Positions 16,076 to 26,452 of a DNA stretch of 64,000 nucleotides are shown piece after piece (positions within the stretch are counted from its first letter, which is position 1; each line of letters opens with the position of its first letter). The notes under the pieces were generated by a model, which was given only the letters and a program-made list of their open reading frames with translations, ran no database searches and was not told the origin of the DNA. This DNA is from Labrys sp. KNU-23 (GTDB lineage Bacteria > Pseudomonadota > Alphaproteobacteria > Rhizobiales > Labraceae): contig NZ_CP043489.1 in NCBI RefSeq assembly GCF_008330945.1, forward strand, positions 1-64,000. The letters run 5' to 3'. Position numbers and translations under genes: made by a program.

Positions 16076-17902
16076 ATGTGTGGCATTGTCGGTATTCTGG
16101 GTAAGGAAGCGGTTGCGTTGCCCCTGGTAGACGCGCTGCGACGCTTGGAGTATCGCGGCTACGACTCCGCCGGCATCGCCACGCTGGAAGAGGGAGCCAT
16201 CAAGCGCCGCCGGGCCGAGGGCAAGCTGCGCAATCTCGAAAGCAAGCTCGACCGGAGTCCGCTCGCAGGCATGGTCGGCATCGGCCATACGCGGTGGGCA
16301 ACCCATGGCAGGCCAACCGAAGAGAACGCTCACCCGCACGCCACAGCCAGAGTTGCAGTGGTTCATAACGGCATCATCGAGAACTTTCGCGAGTTGCGCG
16401 AAGAGCTGAGCGCCGAAGGTGCGCGCTTCCAGAGCGAGACCGATACGGAGGTCGTCGCCCATCTCGTCAATCGTGAACTCGATCGTGGCCTGCCGCCGAT
16501 CGAGGCGGTGCATGCCAGCCTGCGGCGCCTGCGCGGGGCATTCTCGCTGGGTTTCCTCTTCGCCGGCCAGGACGATCTCATCATCGGTGCGCGCCTGGGC
16601 TCCCCGCTGGCGATCGGCTATGGTGAGGGCGAGATGTTCCTCGGCTCGGACGCCATCGCTCTGGCTCCCTTCACCAACACCATCGCCTATCTCGAAGACG
16701 GCGACAGCGTCGCCCTGACACGCGGCTCGGCAACCATCTACGATGCCACCTTCAAGCGCGTGCATCGTCAGATTCAGAAATCGCAGGCATCCGCCACCAT
16801 CGTCGACAAGGGCAATCACCGGCATTTCATGGCCAAGGAAATCCATGAGCAGCCGGAAGTCGTGTCCCACACGCTGACCTCCTTCATCGACATGGTGGGC
16901 GAGACGATTCGGCTGCCCGAAGATCTGCCCTTCGACTGGGCGGCGCTCAACCGCATCACCATCTCCGCCTGCGGCACGGCGTCCTTCGCCGGCATGATTG
17001 CCAAATACTGGTTCGAGCGTTATGCGCGGCTGCCGGTCGAAGTCGATATCGCCTCCGAGTTTCGTTACCGAGAAGCCCCGCTCGACAAGGGAGGGCTTTC
17101 GATCTTCGTGTCCCAATCGGGGGAGACCGCCGATACGCTCGCGGCCCTGCGTTATTGCAAGGAGCAGGGCCAGCACACGCTCGCCGTTGTCAATGTTCCG
17201 ACCTCGACCATCGCTCGCGAGGCCTCGGTGATGGTGCGGACCTTGGCCGGCCCGGAGATCGGCGTTGCTTCCACCAAGGCCTTTACCTGCCAGCTCGCTG
17301 CCTTGGCCGGGCTTGCCATCGGTGCCGGCAAGGCGCGCGGCGTCCTGTCCGCCGAGGAAGAAAGCGAACTCGTCCATGCCCTGATCGAGGCGCCGCGCCT
17401 GATGGCCGAGGCACTGCGGCTCGAGCACGAGATCGAGACTTTTTCCAGGGATCTCGCCAAGGCCAAGGACGTCCTGTATCTCGGCCGTGGCACCAGCTTC
17501 CCCCTTTCCCTCGAAGGCGCCCTTAAGCTCAAGGAAATCAGCTACATACATGCGGAAGGTTATGCAGCGGGCGAACTCAAGCACGGCCCGATTGCCCTGA
17601 TCGACGAGACCATGCCCGTGGTGGTGATCGCCCCTTTCGACGCGATCTTCGAAAAGACCGTTTCGAACATGCAGGAAGTTGCCGCACGCGGCGGCCGCAT
17701 CATCCTGATAACCGATGAAGCGGGGGCGGCGGCGGCGGCCATGGCGACGCTGAAGACGATCATCCTGCCTTCGATGCCCGCGTTCGTAACGCCGCTGGTC
17801 TATTCCATTCCGATCCAGCTGCTCGCCTACCACACCGCCGTGATCATCGGCACCGATGTCGACCAGCCACGCAATCTGGCCAAGAGCGTCACCGTCGAGT
17901 AG
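16076..17902 (+). CDS. glmS: Glutamine--fructose-6-phosphate aminotransferase (isomerizing)
   Basis: Makes glucosamine-6-phosphate for peptidoglycan and lipid A from fructose-6-phosphate and glutamine. The N-terminal nucleophile Cys follows the initiator Met (MCGIVGILG), with the glutaminase motifs GIGHTRWATHG and YRGYDSAGIA. Two SIS sugar-isomerase domains follow, with SACGTASFAG and SQSGETADTLAAL in the first, and the protein ends ...DQPRNLAKSVTVE. The 608 residues are full length. No glmS ribozyme-like element is seen upstream, as expected in this group. Confidence 0.97.
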   Translation: MCGIVGILGKEAVALPLVDALRRLEYRGYDSAGIATLEEGAIKRRRAEGKLRNLESKLDRSPLAGMVGIGHTRWATHGRPTEENAHPHATARVAVVHNGIIENFRELREELSAEGARFQSETDTEVVAHLVNRELDRGLPPIEAVHASLRRLRGAFSLGFLFAGQDDLIIGARLGSPLAIGYGEGEMFLGSDAIALAPFTNTIAYLEDGDSVALTRGSATIYDATFKRVHRQIQKSQASATIVDKGNHRHFMAKEIHEQPEVVSHTLTSFIDMVGETIRLPEDLPFDWAALNRITISACGTASFAGMIAKYWFERYARLPVEVDIASEFRYREAPLDKGGLSIFVSQSGETADTLAALRYCKEQGQHTLAVVNVPTSTIAREASVMVRTLAGPEIGVASTKAFTCQLAALAGLAIGAGKARGVLSAEEESELVHALIEAPRLMAEALRLEHEIETFSRDLAKAKDVLYLGRGTSFPLSLEGALKLKEISYIHAEGYAAGELKHGPIALIDETMPVVVIAPFDAIFEKTVSNMQEVAARGGRIILITDEAGAAAAAMATLKTIILPSMPAFVTPLVYSIPIQLLAYHTAVIIGTDVDQPRNLAKSVTVE

Positions 17903-17988
17903 GAATGCTTACGGGTACACCAGCTGATTGGACCAATTGCACAAATTTGCATCGACAGGTGGTGATGAGGGCGTGCTAGAAGCGTGAG

Positions 17989-18693
17989 ATGGTACGAGAT
18001 ACGCCTCCCGACACTGTAATGCCTGCCGGTCCGCCGCAGCGGACCAGCAGATTTGGCGGCTTGCATAGCTATTTCCTCACCGGTCTGGTGGTCACCGGAC
18101 CGGTCGCGATCACACTCTACCTGATCTGGACCTTCATTCAGTGGGTGGATGGCTGGGTCAAGCCGTTCATTCCCGCGCGTTACCTGCCCGAGACCTATCT
18201 CCCTTTTCAGATTCCGGGCTTCGGCCTGGTCGTCGCTGTCATCGGCCTCACCCTGATCGGCTTCTTTACCGCCAATCTGGTCGGCCGCACTTTGGTGCGC
18301 CTCGGCGAGAAGATACTCGACCGCACGCCGGTGGTCCGCGGCATCTATAAAGCCCTGAAGCAGGTATTTTCGACCATCTTCTCCCAATCAGGCACATCCT
18401 TCCGAAAGGTCGGATTGGTGGAATTCCCGCAGGGCGCCTGGTCGATCGTCTTCATTTCCTCCGAGCCGAGCCCCGTGGTCGAGGCGAGGCTGCCGGGCGG
18501 CAATAGCGAAGCCTGGGTTTCCGTCTTCATGCCCTGTGCGCCCAACCCGACCACGGGCTTCTTCTTCCTGCTGCCGAAATCGAAAGTGATCGAATTGCCG
18601 ATCAGCGTCGAGCAGGCCACCAAGCTGGTGATTTCGGCTGGCCTGATCCAGCCTGAACAATTGCTGGTATCCGAGGAACTGCGCCCGAACTAG
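17989..18693 (+). CDS. DUF502-family membrane protein
   Basis: A 234-residue protein with two transmembrane helices (YFLTGLVVTGPVAITLYLIW and GLVVAVIGLTLIGFFTANLV) and a soluble C-terminal part with the family segments DRTPVVRGIYKALKQV and the MPCAPNPTTGFFF motif. The family is widespread and its role unknown. It follows glmS by 86 bases on the same strand and converges with recG. Confidence 0.88.
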   Translation: MVRDTPPDTVMPAGPPQRTSRFGGLHSYFLTGLVVTGPVAITLYLIWTFIQWVDGWVKPFIPARYLPETYLPFQIPGFGLVVAVIGLTLIGFFTANLVGRTLVRLGEKILDRTPVVRGIYKALKQVFSTIFSQSGTSFRKVGLVEFPQGAWSIVFISSEPSPVVEARLPGGNSEAWVSVFMPCAPNPTTGFFFLLPKSKVIELPISVEQATKLVISAGLIQPEQLLVSEELRPN

Positions 18694-18804
18694 AAGGGCT
18701 CGCTCAGGCCCGGCAATGACGGAGGTCGTGCACACTCGAAGACGCATGGGGGAAGCGCATAAGGCAGGACCACCCCGGCAGATTACGCGCCCGCATCCCC
18801 CACG

Positions 18805-20901
18805 CTACCCCGATCTCAGCAGACGAACTGCCTCGTCGCGTTCGAACAGATAGAGCAAAGTGCGCAGAGCCTCGCCGCGTGGCGAGACGAGGTCGGGGTC
18901 GCGCGCCAACACCAGCCTGGCGTCGTCATTGGCAGGGGCAAGCAGATGGCGATGGCTGTCGAGATCGGCGACCCGGAATCCTGGCATGCCGGACTGGCGC
19001 GTGCCGAGCACGTCGCCTTCGCCGCGCAATTTCAGATCCTCCTCGGCAATGCGGAAGCCATCCTCTGTCTCGCGCATGATCTCGAGCCGCTTGCGGGATA
19101 CCTCGCCGAGAGGCCCCTTGTAGAGCAGGAGGCAGGTCGACTTGTCCGAGCCCCGCCCGATACGGCCGCGAAGCTGGTGAAGTTGAGCAAGGCCGAAGCG
19201 CTCGGCGTGCTCTACCACCATCACCGTGGCCTCGGGCACATTGACTCCGACCTCGATCACGGTGGTCGAAACCAGGACTCGCAGATCGCCCGCCACGAAG
19301 CGGGCCATCACCTCGTCCTTGGCCGCACCTTTCATCTGCCCATGCAGCAGGCCGACCTTGTCGCCGAAGATGGAGGCGAGATGGGCGAAGCGATCTTCAG
19401 CCGCCGCAACATCCAGGGTCTCGGATTCGGCGATCAGCGGGCAGACCCAATAGGCACGCGCGCCTGTATGCAACAGGCGCCCCAACCCGCTCACCACCTC
19501 ATCGATCCGTTCGAGCGAGATCAGGCGGGTATCCACCGGCTTGCGGCCGGCCGGCTTCTCGCGGAGCTGAGAGGAGTCCATGTCGCCGAAATAGGTCAGC
19601 ACCAGGCTGCGCGGGATCGGCGTCGCCGTCATCACCAGCACGTCGACGCCGGCATTCTTGCGGCTCAAGGCCAGACGCTGATGTACGCCGAAACGGTGTT
19701 GCTCGTCGACGATGGCCAGGCCGAGATCCCGAAACTCGACGTCCTCCTGGAACAGCGCATGCGTTCCCACCACGATGTCGATGCTGCCTTCCTTCAACGC
19801 GGCCTGCATGCGCGCGCGCTCGCGGGCCTTGTCGCGTCCGGTGATCAGGCCGATGCGCAAACCGGCCGCCTCGGCAAGGGGCTGGATGGTGGCCAGATGC
19901 TGGCGGGCGAGGATTTCGGTCGGCGCCATCAGGGCCGCCTGCCGCCCTCCTTCCACCATGGTTGCCATGGCGAGCAGGGCCACCACCGTCTTGCCGGAGC
20001 CGACATCGCCCTGCAGCAGTCGCAGCATGCGGGTCGGCGTCGCCATGTCGGCCCGGATATCGGCCAACGCCGTGATCTGGCTCGCCGTCAGCTTGAAGGG
20101 CAGGGCAGCCTCAATCCGCGCCGAGATCGCTCCCGTCCCGATCACGGCAAGTCCTGGCAATGCCTTATTGTGCGTGCGCACCATGGCGAGTGCGAGTTGC
20201 GAGGCCAGGAGCTCATCATAGGCCAGCCTCAATCGGAAAGCGGAATCCGGTGCGACCGCCTGCGGTGTCTCCGGCGAATGGAGAGCGGCCAAGGCCTCGC
20301 GAAATCCCGGCCAGCGCTGCGCCTTGAGCCAGGCCGGGTCCTGCCACTCGGCGAGTTCGGCGGTACGGGCCAGGGCCTCCTGCGTCACCTTCTGGATCTG
20401 GCGCGGATAGAGCCCCTCGGTCAGCGGGTAGATAGGCTCGACCAGAGGCAGTGATTTCAGTCCCTCCTCATCGACGATCCGATCGGGATGCACCATCTGG
20501 CGCATGCCGTCGAACAGCTCGATCTTGCCGCTGAGCCATCGCCGCTCGCCGACGGGCAGGGCATGCTCGATCCAACTCGTCTGCGCGGCGAAGAAGACGA
20601 GGGTGAGATCCCCGGTGTCGTCCTGGACATAGACGCGATAGGGCCCCTTGCCGCCGCTGGGCCGGTGGCGCTCCACCACGATCTCGACCATCACCAACTC
20701 GCCGATCGGCGCATCCACCAATTTGGGACGGCGGCGGCGGTCGAGGACGCTGGCCGGCAGGTGAAACAAGGCATCCACCACCCGCGCGCCCATTGGCTCC
20801 GCGCCTCCGAGGAGGCGGGTGAGCAGCTTTACGAGCTTCGGCCCGACCCCTGGCAGGGATGAGACGGAAGCGAACAAGGGGGTCAGAATCGCCGGACGCA
20901 T
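18805..20901 (-). CDS. recG: ATP-dependent DNA helicase RecG
   Basis: Branch-migration helicase that remodels stalled replication forks and recombination junctions. The 698-residue protein has an N-terminal wedge/OB domain (SSLPGVGPKLVKLL... YVQDDTGDLTLVFF), Walker A GDVGSGKT, a DEQH box (IVDEQHRFG), and motifs TATPIPRSL and QLRGRIGRG in the C-terminal helicase lobe. The start MRPAILTPLF at 20901 was preferred over the longer open frame from 20946 because it fits the family N-terminus. It is divergent from the mfd side of the locus. Confidence 0.95.
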   Translation of the reverse strand: MRPAILTPLFASVSSLPGVGPKLVKLLTRLLGGAEPMGARVVDALFHLPASVLDRRRRPKLVDAPIGELVMVEIVVERHRPSGGKGPYRVYVQDDTGDLTLVFFAAQTSWIEHALPVGERRWLSGKIELFDGMRQMVHPDRIVDEEGLKSLPLVEPIYPLTEGLYPRQIQKVTQEALARTAELAEWQDPAWLKAQRWPGFREALAALHSPETPQAVAPDSAFRLRLAYDELLASQLALAMVRTHNKALPGLAVIGTGAISARIEAALPFKLTASQITALADIRADMATPTRMLRLLQGDVGSGKTVVALLAMATMVEGGRQAALMAPTEILARQHLATIQPLAEAAGLRIGLITGRDKARERARMQAALKEGSIDIVVGTHALFQEDVEFRDLGLAIVDEQHRFGVHQRLALSRKNAGVDVLVMTATPIPRSLVLTYFGDMDSSQLREKPAGRKPVDTRLISLERIDEVVSGLGRLLHTGARAYWVCPLIAESETLDVAAAEDRFAHLASIFGDKVGLLHGQMKGAAKDEVMARFVAGDLRVLVSTTVIEVGVNVPEATVMVVEHAERFGLAQLHQLRGRIGRGSDKSTCLLLYKGPLGEVSRKRLEIMRETEDGFRIAEEDLKLRGEGDVLGTRQSGMPGFRVADLDSHRHLLAPANDDARLVLARDPDLVSPRGEALRTLLYLFERDEAVRLLRSG

Positions 20902-21021
20902 GCAAGCCTCACCGGTTCTTTTGGCCGGATGGAAAGCGGGAGGCAAGCTTCAGCCGCTCGAAAGAGTGGATGGCTGGGAGAGCACGGGGACCGACAGCAC
21001 CCCTTTTCCCGCGCGTCCCTC

Positions 21022-21375
21022 TCAAAAGGCCGTGTGCTCCAGGACCCTTTTGGTAACGATCGCATGGGTGTGTTCGACATCCCTGGCCGCGTAGACGAGG
21101 GTCGCGGCTTTGTCGCCGATCAAGCGCCGGAGTGCGATGACGGCCTCCTTGTTGTGCCCGAGCTCGCTTTCGTAGCGGGCCTGAAACTCCCGCCATTTCG
21201 CCGGATCGTGACCGAACCATTTTCGGAGCGCCGGGCTCGGCGCCACGTCCTTGGACCAAATGTCGATATGCGCCTCTTGCCTGGACAGGCCGCGCGGCCA
21301 CAGGCGGTCGACCAGGATGCGCAGGCCATCCTCAGGCGCTGGCGGATCATAGGCGCGTTTCAATGCCATCGTCAT
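21022..21375 (-). CDS. DUF488-family protein
   Basis: A 117-residue protein of the DUF488 family, with the motifs ILVDRLWPRGLSR and WSKDVAPSPALRKWFGHDP. The biochemical role is unknown. GGGAGG lies six bases before ATG 21375, which sets the start; the frame opens further upstream. It is on the same strand as recG, 120 bases before its start. Confidence 0.88.
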   Translation of the reverse strand: MTMALKRAYDPPAPEDGLRILVDRLWPRGLSRQEAHIDIWSKDVAPSPALRKWFGHDPAKWREFQARYESELGHNKEAVIALRRLIGDKAATLVYAARDVEHTHAIVTKRVLEHTAF

Positions 21376-21500
21376 AGCGGCCTCCCGGTCACCTTCCATT
21401 CTCACACTCAGGGATTTGACCGCACGGATGATATTTCGATCTTCCATGGTTCCCACAGGCCTTCGGACTCTCTATACAGCGTGCCAACAGGAACTGGAAC

Positions 21501-21797
21501 ATGTCCGGAACGATACGCACTTCTGAGGAACTCGACCCGCGTCGGAGACGGATCGTCTACCGGGCCTGGCATCGCGGCTTTCGCGAGATGGACCTCATCA
21601 TGGGCAGTTTCTGCGATGCCGTCATCGTCGAGCTGTCCGAGCAAGAGATCGCCGACTTCGAAACGCTCATCGATGCCCCCGATCACGAGCTCTATGCCTG
21701 GATTAGGAGCGCTGAGCCGGTGCCGGCCGAATTCGATACGCCCGTGTTCCGGCGGTTGCGCGATTACCATTTCACCATGAAGCCGATGTTTGCATGA
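21501..21797 (+). CDS. sdhE: FAD assembly factor SdhE (succinate dehydrogenase assembly factor 2)
   Basis: Small cytoplasmic protein that promotes covalent FAD attachment to succinate dehydrogenase. The 98 residues include the hallmark RG-x-x-E motif (HRGFREMDLIMG) and the acidic helix LSEQEIADFETLID with downstream DHELYAWI. Its stop overlaps the mfd start (ATGA), giving translational coupling; this sdhE-mfd pairing is common in alphaproteobacteria. Confidence 0.95.
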   Translation: MSGTIRTSEELDPRRRRIVYRAWHRGFREMDLIMGSFCDAVIVELSEQEIADFETLIDAPDHELYAWIRSAEPVPAEFDTPVFRRLRDYHFTMKPMFA

Positions 21798-24700
21798 AAG
21801 CCGCCGATCGACTCGCCGGGGTTTTGAACCGCCCCGGCGGCCAACTCGTCTTCTCCAACTGTGCCGATGGCCAGGACGGGCTCGTTCTGGCCGACCTCGC
21901 ACGCACACTGGTTGCACAGGCCCGCGAGCGGCCGGCCGCCATTCTGCACATTGCGCGTGACGGCGGCCGCTCTGCCACTTTGGAAGCAGCTCTTCAGTTC
22001 TACGCGCCCGAGATCGACGTCATCAGCTTCCCGGCATGGGATTGCCAGCCCTATGACAGGGTTTCCCCCAATGCCACGGTCGTCGCCCGGCGCATGACCG
22101 CATTGTCGCGGCTGGCGACCACGCGGGGCGGAGACCGGCCCCGCATCGTGCTCACCACGGTCAATGCGGTGCTGCAGCGTGTACCGTCACGTGATCTCAT
22201 CGCCGCCCAATCGCTCTCCGCCGCGCCAGGCAATGCCGTCAACATGGACCGGCTGTCGGCCTGGCTCGAGCATAATGGCTATCTGCGTTCCTCCACCGTA
22301 CGCGAGACCGGCGAATATGCCGTGAGAGGCGGCATCCTCGATCTCTACCCACCCGGCTTGGCCATCCCGGTGCGTCTCGATTTCTTCGGCGACACGCTGG
22401 AATCCATCCGCAGCTTCGATGTCGAGACACAGCGTTCCCAGACCCAGCTGCGCATGCTCGACCTCGTGCCGATGAGCGAAGTCCAGCTCACCACCGAGAC
22501 GATCAAGCGTTTCCGCCAGGCCTATCTTGCCGAATTCGGCGCCCAGACACGCGGCGACCCACTGTATGAGGCGATCTCCGAAGGCCGACGCTATGTCGGC
22601 CTGGAACATTGGCTGCCGCTGTTCCACGGCAAGCTCGACACGCTTTTCGACTATCTGCCCGAGGTTCCCGTCGCCCTCGATGCCCTGGCCGAGGATGCCG
22701 CCGGCGAGAGATTGGCGCAGATCAAGGATTATTATGACGCCCGCCGCGACGTGCTGGGCAAACCAGGCGAGAGCGTCCCCTACAAACCGCTGCCGCCGGA
22801 CCGTCTCTATATCGCCCCGGAGGAATGGCGCCGCCGGCTGGATGAAGCGTCACTGGCGCGCATGACGCCATTCGCATCTCCTCCCGCGCCCGGTCGGGAA
22901 ATCGTCGATTGCGGCGGCCGACAGGGCCATACTTTCGCGGCTGAACGTGCGGCGGAGGACGCCAACGTCTTCGACGCCGTCGTCCGCCACATCCGCACGC
23001 TGCAGGCCGATGGCCAGCGGGTCATCGTGGCGGGCTGGACCGACGGCTCGCGCGAAAGGCTCGGCGCCGTGCTCGCCGATCACGGCCTCACCCAGGCCAA
23101 GCCCGTCCCCGACTTCGCTCGCGCTTTGGCACTGCCGAAAAACGAGATCGCCCTCGGTGTCCTGCCACTGGAGACAGGTTTCGAGACCGCCGATCTGGCC
23201 ATCATCTCGGAACAGGACGTTCTCGGCGACCGGCTGGTTCGCCGTACGGCCAAGCGCAAGCGCGCGCAGAACTTCCTCACAGAGATCGGCACACTCTCGC
23301 CCGGTGATATCGTCGTGCATGTCGAGCACGGCATCGGGCGCTTCATCGGCCTGCAGACTGTGACCGCCGTCGGCGCACCGCATGACTGTCTCGAAATCCA
23401 TTATGCGGGCGGCGACAAACTGTTCCTGCCGGTAGAAAACCTGGAGCTCCTGTCGCGCTATGGCTCGGAAGACGCCGAAGCGCAGCTCGACAAGCTTGGC
23501 GGTCGCGGCTGGCAGGAACGCAAGGCGCGCATGAAGAAGCGAATCCGCGAAATGGCGGGTGAGCTGATCAAGATCGCCGCGGCGCGCGCCCTGCGCGAGG
23601 CGCCCAAGCTGGTGCCGGCCCAAGGCGTTTACGACGAATTCGCAGCGCGCTTCCCCTATAGCGAGACAGAGGATCAGCAATTCGCCATCGACTCCGTGCT
23701 CGAAGATCTGGCTTCCGGTCGCCCGATGGATCGTCTCGTTTGCGGCGATGTCGGCTTCGGCAAGACGGAAGTGGCCCTGCGCGCGGCGTTTGCCTGTGCG
23801 CTGACGGGCAGGCAGGTCGCCGTGGTGGTGCCCACCACGCTGCTTGCTCGCCAGCACGCCAAGACCTTCGCCGACCGCTTCAAGGGACTGCCGGTCAAGG
23901 TGGCGCAGCTCTCACGCTTCGTACCGGCGGATGAGGCCCGCAAGACCAAGGCCGGCCTGGTCTCGGGTGATGTCGATATCGTGGTGGGCACCCATGCCCT
24001 GCTGGCCAAGACCATCGCCTTCCGGGATCTCGGCCTGCTCATCATCGACGAAGAACAGCATTTCGGCGTGGGCCACAAGGAGCGCCTCAAGCAGCTGCGC
24101 TCGGAGGTGCATGTGCTGACCCTGTCGGCGACACCGATCCCGCGCACCCTGCAGCTCGCCCTCACCGGCGTGCGCGAATTGTCGATCATCGCCACGCCAC
24201 CCGTCGACCGCCTGGCCGTGCGCACCTTCGTCACGCCCTTCGATCCGGTGGTGCTGCGCGAGGCGCTGATGCGCGAGCGCTATCGTGGCGGCCAGAGTTT
24301 CTTCGTCGTGCCGCGCATCGAGGACATCGCCGACGCCAAGGCCTTCCTCGACGAATATGCTCCTGAGGCCAAGGTCGCCATCGGCCATGGCCAGATGGCA
24401 GCCGGCCAGCTCGAAGACGTGATGACGGCCTTCTACGAGGGCAAATACGATATCCTGCTCTCGACGACCATCGTCGAGTCCGGCCTCGATATCCCCACCG
24501 CCAACACGCTGATCGTCTGGCGAGCCGACATGTTCGGCCTTGCCCAGCTCTACCAGCTGCGCGGCCGTGTGGGGCGTTCCAAGACCCGGGCCTATGCCCT
24601 GTTCACCCTGCCGGCCAACCGCACCATCACCCCCGGGGCCGAGCGCCGGCTCAAGGTGCTGCAGTCCCTGGATACGTTGGGTGCGGGCTTCCAGCTCGCC

Positions 24701-25318
24701 TCGCACGATCTCGACATTCGCGGCGCTGGCAATCTGCTCGGCGACGAGCAGTCCGGCCACATCAAGGAAGTCGGCTACGAGCTCTACCAGCAGATGCTGG
24801 AAGAGGCCGTCGCGGCCCTGAAGGAAGGCGGCGTCGAGACCGAGGTCGAAGAGCAGTGGTCGCCGCAGATCACCATCGGCACGCCGGTAATGATTCCAGA
24901 GGATTATGTTCCGGACCTGACCCTGCGTCTCAGCCTCTATCGCCGGCTGTCCTCGCTGGATATCGACGCCGAGATCGACGCGTTCGGCGCCGAACTGACC
25001 GATCGCTTCGGCGAGCGGCCTGCCGAGGTCGACCAGCTCCTCAAGCTGATGTCGATCAAGGCCCTGTGCCGGCGCGCCAATGTCGAGAAGGTCGATGCCG
25101 GGCCGAAAGGCGTGGTGGTCTCCTTCCGCGACAATGCCTTCGCCAACCCCGACGGGCTGGTGCGCTACATCGCCGAGCAGGGCTCTTTCGCCAAGGTCCG
25201 CCCCGACATGCGCATCGTGTTCCAGCGTGATTTCGAAAAACCTGACGATCGGCTCAAGGGGACGGCCGTCATTCTCAAGAATCTCGCTCGCATCGCCGAG
25301 ATGAAGAAAGCCGCCTGA
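21794..25318 (+). CDS. mfd: Transcription-repair coupling factor Mfd
   Basis: Removes RNA polymerase stalled at DNA lesions and recruits UvrA. The 1174 residues contain a UvrB-homology region at the N-terminus (PYDRVSPNATVVARRMTALS), the RNA-polymerase interaction domain around GDIVVHVEHGIGRF, Walker A GDVGFGKTE near residue 655, the DEEQ box IIDEEQHFGVGHKER, and a C-terminal TRCF domain. It overlaps sdhE by four bases. Confidence 0.97.
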   Translation: MKAADRLAGVLNRPGGQLVFSNCADGQDGLVLADLARTLVAQARERPAAILHIARDGGRSATLEAALQFYAPEIDVISFPAWDCQPYDRVSPNATVVARRMTALSRLATTRGGDRPRIVLTTVNAVLQRVPSRDLIAAQSLSAAPGNAVNMDRLSAWLEHNGYLRSSTVRETGEYAVRGGILDLYPPGLAIPVRLDFFGDTLESIRSFDVETQRSQTQLRMLDLVPMSEVQLTTETIKRFRQAYLAEFGAQTRGDPLYEAISEGRRYVGLEHWLPLFHGKLDTLFDYLPEVPVALDALAEDAAGERLAQIKDYYDARRDVLGKPGESVPYKPLPPDRLYIAPEEWRRRLDEASLARMTPFASPPAPGREIVDCGGRQGHTFAAERAAEDANVFDAVVRHIRTLQADGQRVIVAGWTDGSRERLGAVLADHGLTQAKPVPDFARALALPKNEIALGVLPLETGFETADLAIISEQDVLGDRLVRRTAKRKRAQNFLTEIGTLSPGDIVVHVEHGIGRFIGLQTVTAVGAPHDCLEIHYAGGDKLFLPVENLELLSRYGSEDAEAQLDKLGGRGWQERKARMKKRIREMAGELIKIAAARALREAPKLVPAQGVYDEFAARFPYSETEDQQFAIDSVLEDLASGRPMDRLVCGDVGFGKTEVALRAAFACALTGRQVAVVVPTTLLARQHAKTFADRFKGLPVKVAQLSRFVPADEARKTKAGLVSGDVDIVVGTHALLAKTIAFRDLGLLIIDEEQHFGVGHKERLKQLRSEVHVLTLSATPIPRTLQLALTGVRELSIIATPPVDRLAVRTFVTPFDPVVLREALMRERYRGGQSFFVVPRIEDIADAKAFLDEYAPEAKVAIGHGQMAAGQLEDVMTAFYEGKYDILLSTTIVESGLDIPTANTLIVWRADMFGLAQLYQLRGRVGRSKTRAYALFTLPANRTITPGAERRLKVLQSLDTLGAGFQLASHDLDIRGAGNLLGDEQSGHIKEVGYELYQQMLEEAVAALKEGGVETEVEEQWSPQITIGTPVMIPEDYVPDLTLRLSLYRRLSSLDIDAEIDAFGAELTDRFGERPAEVDQLLKLMSIKALCRRANVEKVDAGPKGVVVSFRDNAFANPDGLVRYIAEQGSFAKVRPDMRIVFQRDFEKPDDRLKGTAVILKNLARIAEMKKAA

Positions 25319-25327
25319 TCGGATACC

Positions 25328-26398
25328 ATGATGGCAACTCCCTCCCTCGCTTCCGTCGAAACCCCCTTCGTCCAGGTCGACCTCGATATAGCCGAACGCA
25401 ACATCGTGCGGCTCCAGGCCTATTGCGATGAGCACCACCTCAAGCTGAGGCCGCATATCAAGACACATAAACTGCCGCGCCTGGCTCGCTTCCAGGTCGA
25501 GCAGGGCGCGGTCGGCATCACCTGCCAGAAGCTCTCGGAAGCCGATGCCATGACCGAGGGCACCGGCCTCGACGATGTCCTGATCACCTATAATCTGGTG
25601 GGGGAGGCCAAGCGCGACCGCCTGCGGGCTCTTTCCGAGCGCATCCGTCTCAGCGTCGTGGCTGATAGCGCCGCCGTCGTCGACGAATTGGCGGCAGCCA
25701 TGAAGGGAACCGGGCGCAAGCTCACCGTGCTGGTCGAGTGCGATACCGGGGCCCGGCGCTGCGGCGTCCCCACACCCGAGGCGGCAGCGGAACTGGCAAA
25801 CCGCATCGCCGCCTCATCCGATCTGCATTTCGGCGGCTTGATGACCTATCCGCCGGTCGGTGGGACGGAGGCCGTGCAGGATTTCATGCAAAAGGCAAAA
25901 TCTTTGATTGAAGCCTTTGGAATTCCTGTTGAAACAATTACAAGCGGCGGATCACCGGACATGTGGCGGGCGCATGAAGCGTCCATCATCACCGAATATC
26001 GGCCGGGCACCTATGTCTATAATGACCGCTCCCTGGTCGCTCGTGGCGTCTGTGGCTTCGATGACTGCGCCCTCAACGTGGTCGCCACCGTCGTGTCGGT
26101 GCCCGATCCGCACAGGGCCATCATCGATGCCGGCTCGAAGGTCCTGACCTCCGATCTGCTCGGCTTGACGGGGCACGGCCACGTCCTCGGTCGCCCGGAC
26201 ATCGCCATCGACCAGCTTTCCGAAGAGCATGGCAGGCTGGTCACCGAACAGCCGATCGCCCTGTCGGTGGGCGAACGCGTACGCATCGTGCCCAATCACG
26301 CCTGTGTCGTCGCCAATATGCTGGATTTCGTCGTCCTAAGCCGCGGCGATACCTTGATCGGCCCTGAGCCCGTCGCCGCGCGCGGCCGCGTATGGTGA
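25328..26398 (+). CDS. DSD1-family PLP enzyme, D-threonine aldolase / D-serine dehydratase-like
   Basis: A fold-type III (alanine-racemase-like) PLP enzyme of 356 residues acting on D-amino acids. The PLP lysine is in RPHIKTHK near residue 41. The late VPNHACVVANM holds the His-x-Cys pair that binds the divalent metal in D-threonine aldolases and eukaryotic-type D-serine dehydratases. SGGSPDMWRAHE and EYRPGTYVYND are family segments. The exact D-amino acid cannot be told. It lies nine bases after mfd. Confidence 0.87.
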   Translation: MMATPSLASVETPFVQVDLDIAERNIVRLQAYCDEHHLKLRPHIKTHKLPRLARFQVEQGAVGITCQKLSEADAMTEGTGLDDVLITYNLVGEAKRDRLRALSERIRLSVVADSAAVVDELAAAMKGTGRKLTVLVECDTGARRCGVPTPEAAAELANRIAASSDLHFGGLMTYPPVGGTEAVQDFMQKAKSLIEAFGIPVETITSGGSPDMWRAHEASIITEYRPGTYVYNDRSLVARGVCGFDDCALNVVATVVSVPDPHRAIIDAGSKVLTSDLLGLTGHGHVLGRPDIAIDQLSEEHGRLVTEQPIALSVGERVRIVPNHACVVANMLDFVVLSRGDTLIGPEPVAARGRVW

Positions 26399-26452
26399 GC
26401 GGACAAGGTCGCAGCGCGGTTTACTCAAGCACCTTCCATAGCTTGTGCGACC

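Noticed and set aside
16040..17833. 597-codon open frame antisense to glmS
   Set aside because: Shadow of glmS on the other strand, with no recognisable motif and no start signal.
18946..20454. 502-codon plus-strand frame inside recG
   Set aside because: RecG on the minus strand has complete helicase motifs; this frame has none.
23912..25468. 518-codon minus-strand frame over mfd
   Set aside because: Antisense shadow of mfd and of the following gene.
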